Origin: Candidatus Competibacteraceae bacterium | GTDB taxonomy: Bacteria; Pseudomonadota; Gammaproteobacteria; Competibacterales; Competibacteraceae | DNA: 5,665 bases | Direction: 5' to 3' | Assembly: GCA_020444985.1 (NCBI GenBank) | Contig: JAGRHK010000135.1 | Coordinates: forward strand, 1 to 5,665 | Shown: piece after piece, positions 5,563 through 5,665 of the stretch | How the letters are laid out: every line of letters begins with the position of its first letter | How positions within the stretch are numbered: the first letter of the stretch is position 1 | The notes under the pieces: model-generated | What the model saw: only the letters and a program-made list of their open reading frames with translations | Databases searched by the model: none | Told to the model about the DNA's origin: nothing | Translations under genes and position numbers: made by a program

Positions 5563-5665
5563 GGTGGCCCCTTTCAGTCCCCTCGCGACGATAAACTGTG
5601 AACCCCGTCAGGCCCGGAAGGGAGCAGCGGCAGCAGTGGCCTCGGGCGCCGGGGTGTGGCGGATT
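5563..5665 (+). ncRNA. ffs: 4.5S RNA, small bacterial signal recognition particle RNA (3' end outside window)
   Basis: This is the RNA scaffold of SRP, bound by the Ffh M domain. The hallmark apical region GTCAGGCCCGGAAGGGAGCAGC lies at 5607-5628, with CCC (5613-5615) and GGG (5620-5622) closing the GGAA tetraloop (5616-5619). The conserved CAGG and AGCAGC strands form the Ffh-binding internal loop. Further down the rod, ACTG (5595-5598) pairs with CAGT (5634-5637), and CCCC (5579-5582) can pair with GGGG (5651-5654), as in the E. coli RNA. The 5' end is placed at GGTGGCCCC (5563-5571), which should pair with a GGGGCCACC-like strand just past the window. About 103 nt are present; E. coli 4.5S RNA is 114 nt. 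The exact 5' end is approximate. I see no clear sigma70 promoter directly before it. Confidence 0.93.

Noticed and set aside
1..5665. Search for a novel system (mobile element, defence, CRISPR, phage or biosynthetic genes)
   Set aside because: Every long reading frame is assigned to a well-known conserved family or to a shadow of one, and no unexplained gene remains.

Overview
This is a compact housekeeping region of a gammaproteobacterial chromosome with moderately high GC. The evidence is the gene order ffh - rpsP - rimM - trmD - rplS with a ypjD-type gene divergent from ffh, and proteins that read as close relatives of the E. coli versions. TrmD even keeps E. coli residue numbering at its key positions. 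cysQ, ogt and the SRP RNA gene directly after rplS is not the E. coli layout, so a non-enteric gammaproteobacterium is likely. I cannot assign a genus from the sequence.

Layout. Positions 1-518 (minus strand) hold the N-terminal two thirds of a multi-pass membrane protein of the YpjD/CcsA-like family, cut by the window edge. A 140-bp divergent spacer (519-658) carries a good -10 box for ffh and an overlapping candidate promoter for ypjD on the other strand. ffh (659-2029) encodes the SRP GTPase. A 122-bp gap follows, with a candidate promoter and a short GC hairpin plus T6, read as a weak terminator or attenuator. The ribosome/tRNA operon comes next: rpsP (S16), rimM (30S maturation), trmD (tRNA m1G37 methyltransferase) and rplS (L19). 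cysQ (PAP phosphatase) and ogt (O6-alkylguanine-DNA alkyltransferase) follow on the same strand with short gaps and no convincing terminator. From about 5563 to the window edge lies the 4.5S SRP RNA gene (ffs), complete except for roughly its last ten nucleotides.

How the genes work together. Most of the window serves translation and protein targeting: two ribosomal proteins, a ribosome maturation factor, a tRNA methyltransferase, and both the protein and RNA halves of the bacterial signal recognition particle. cysQ (sulfur metabolism clean-up) and ogt (DNA alkylation repair) are metabolic and repair passengers. Every gene from ffh onward is on the plus strand. No stretch over 300 bp lacks a gene, and I see no mobile element, CRISPR array, tRNA or broken gene. 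I found no undescribed system here. The points worth a second look are regulatory or arrangement details.
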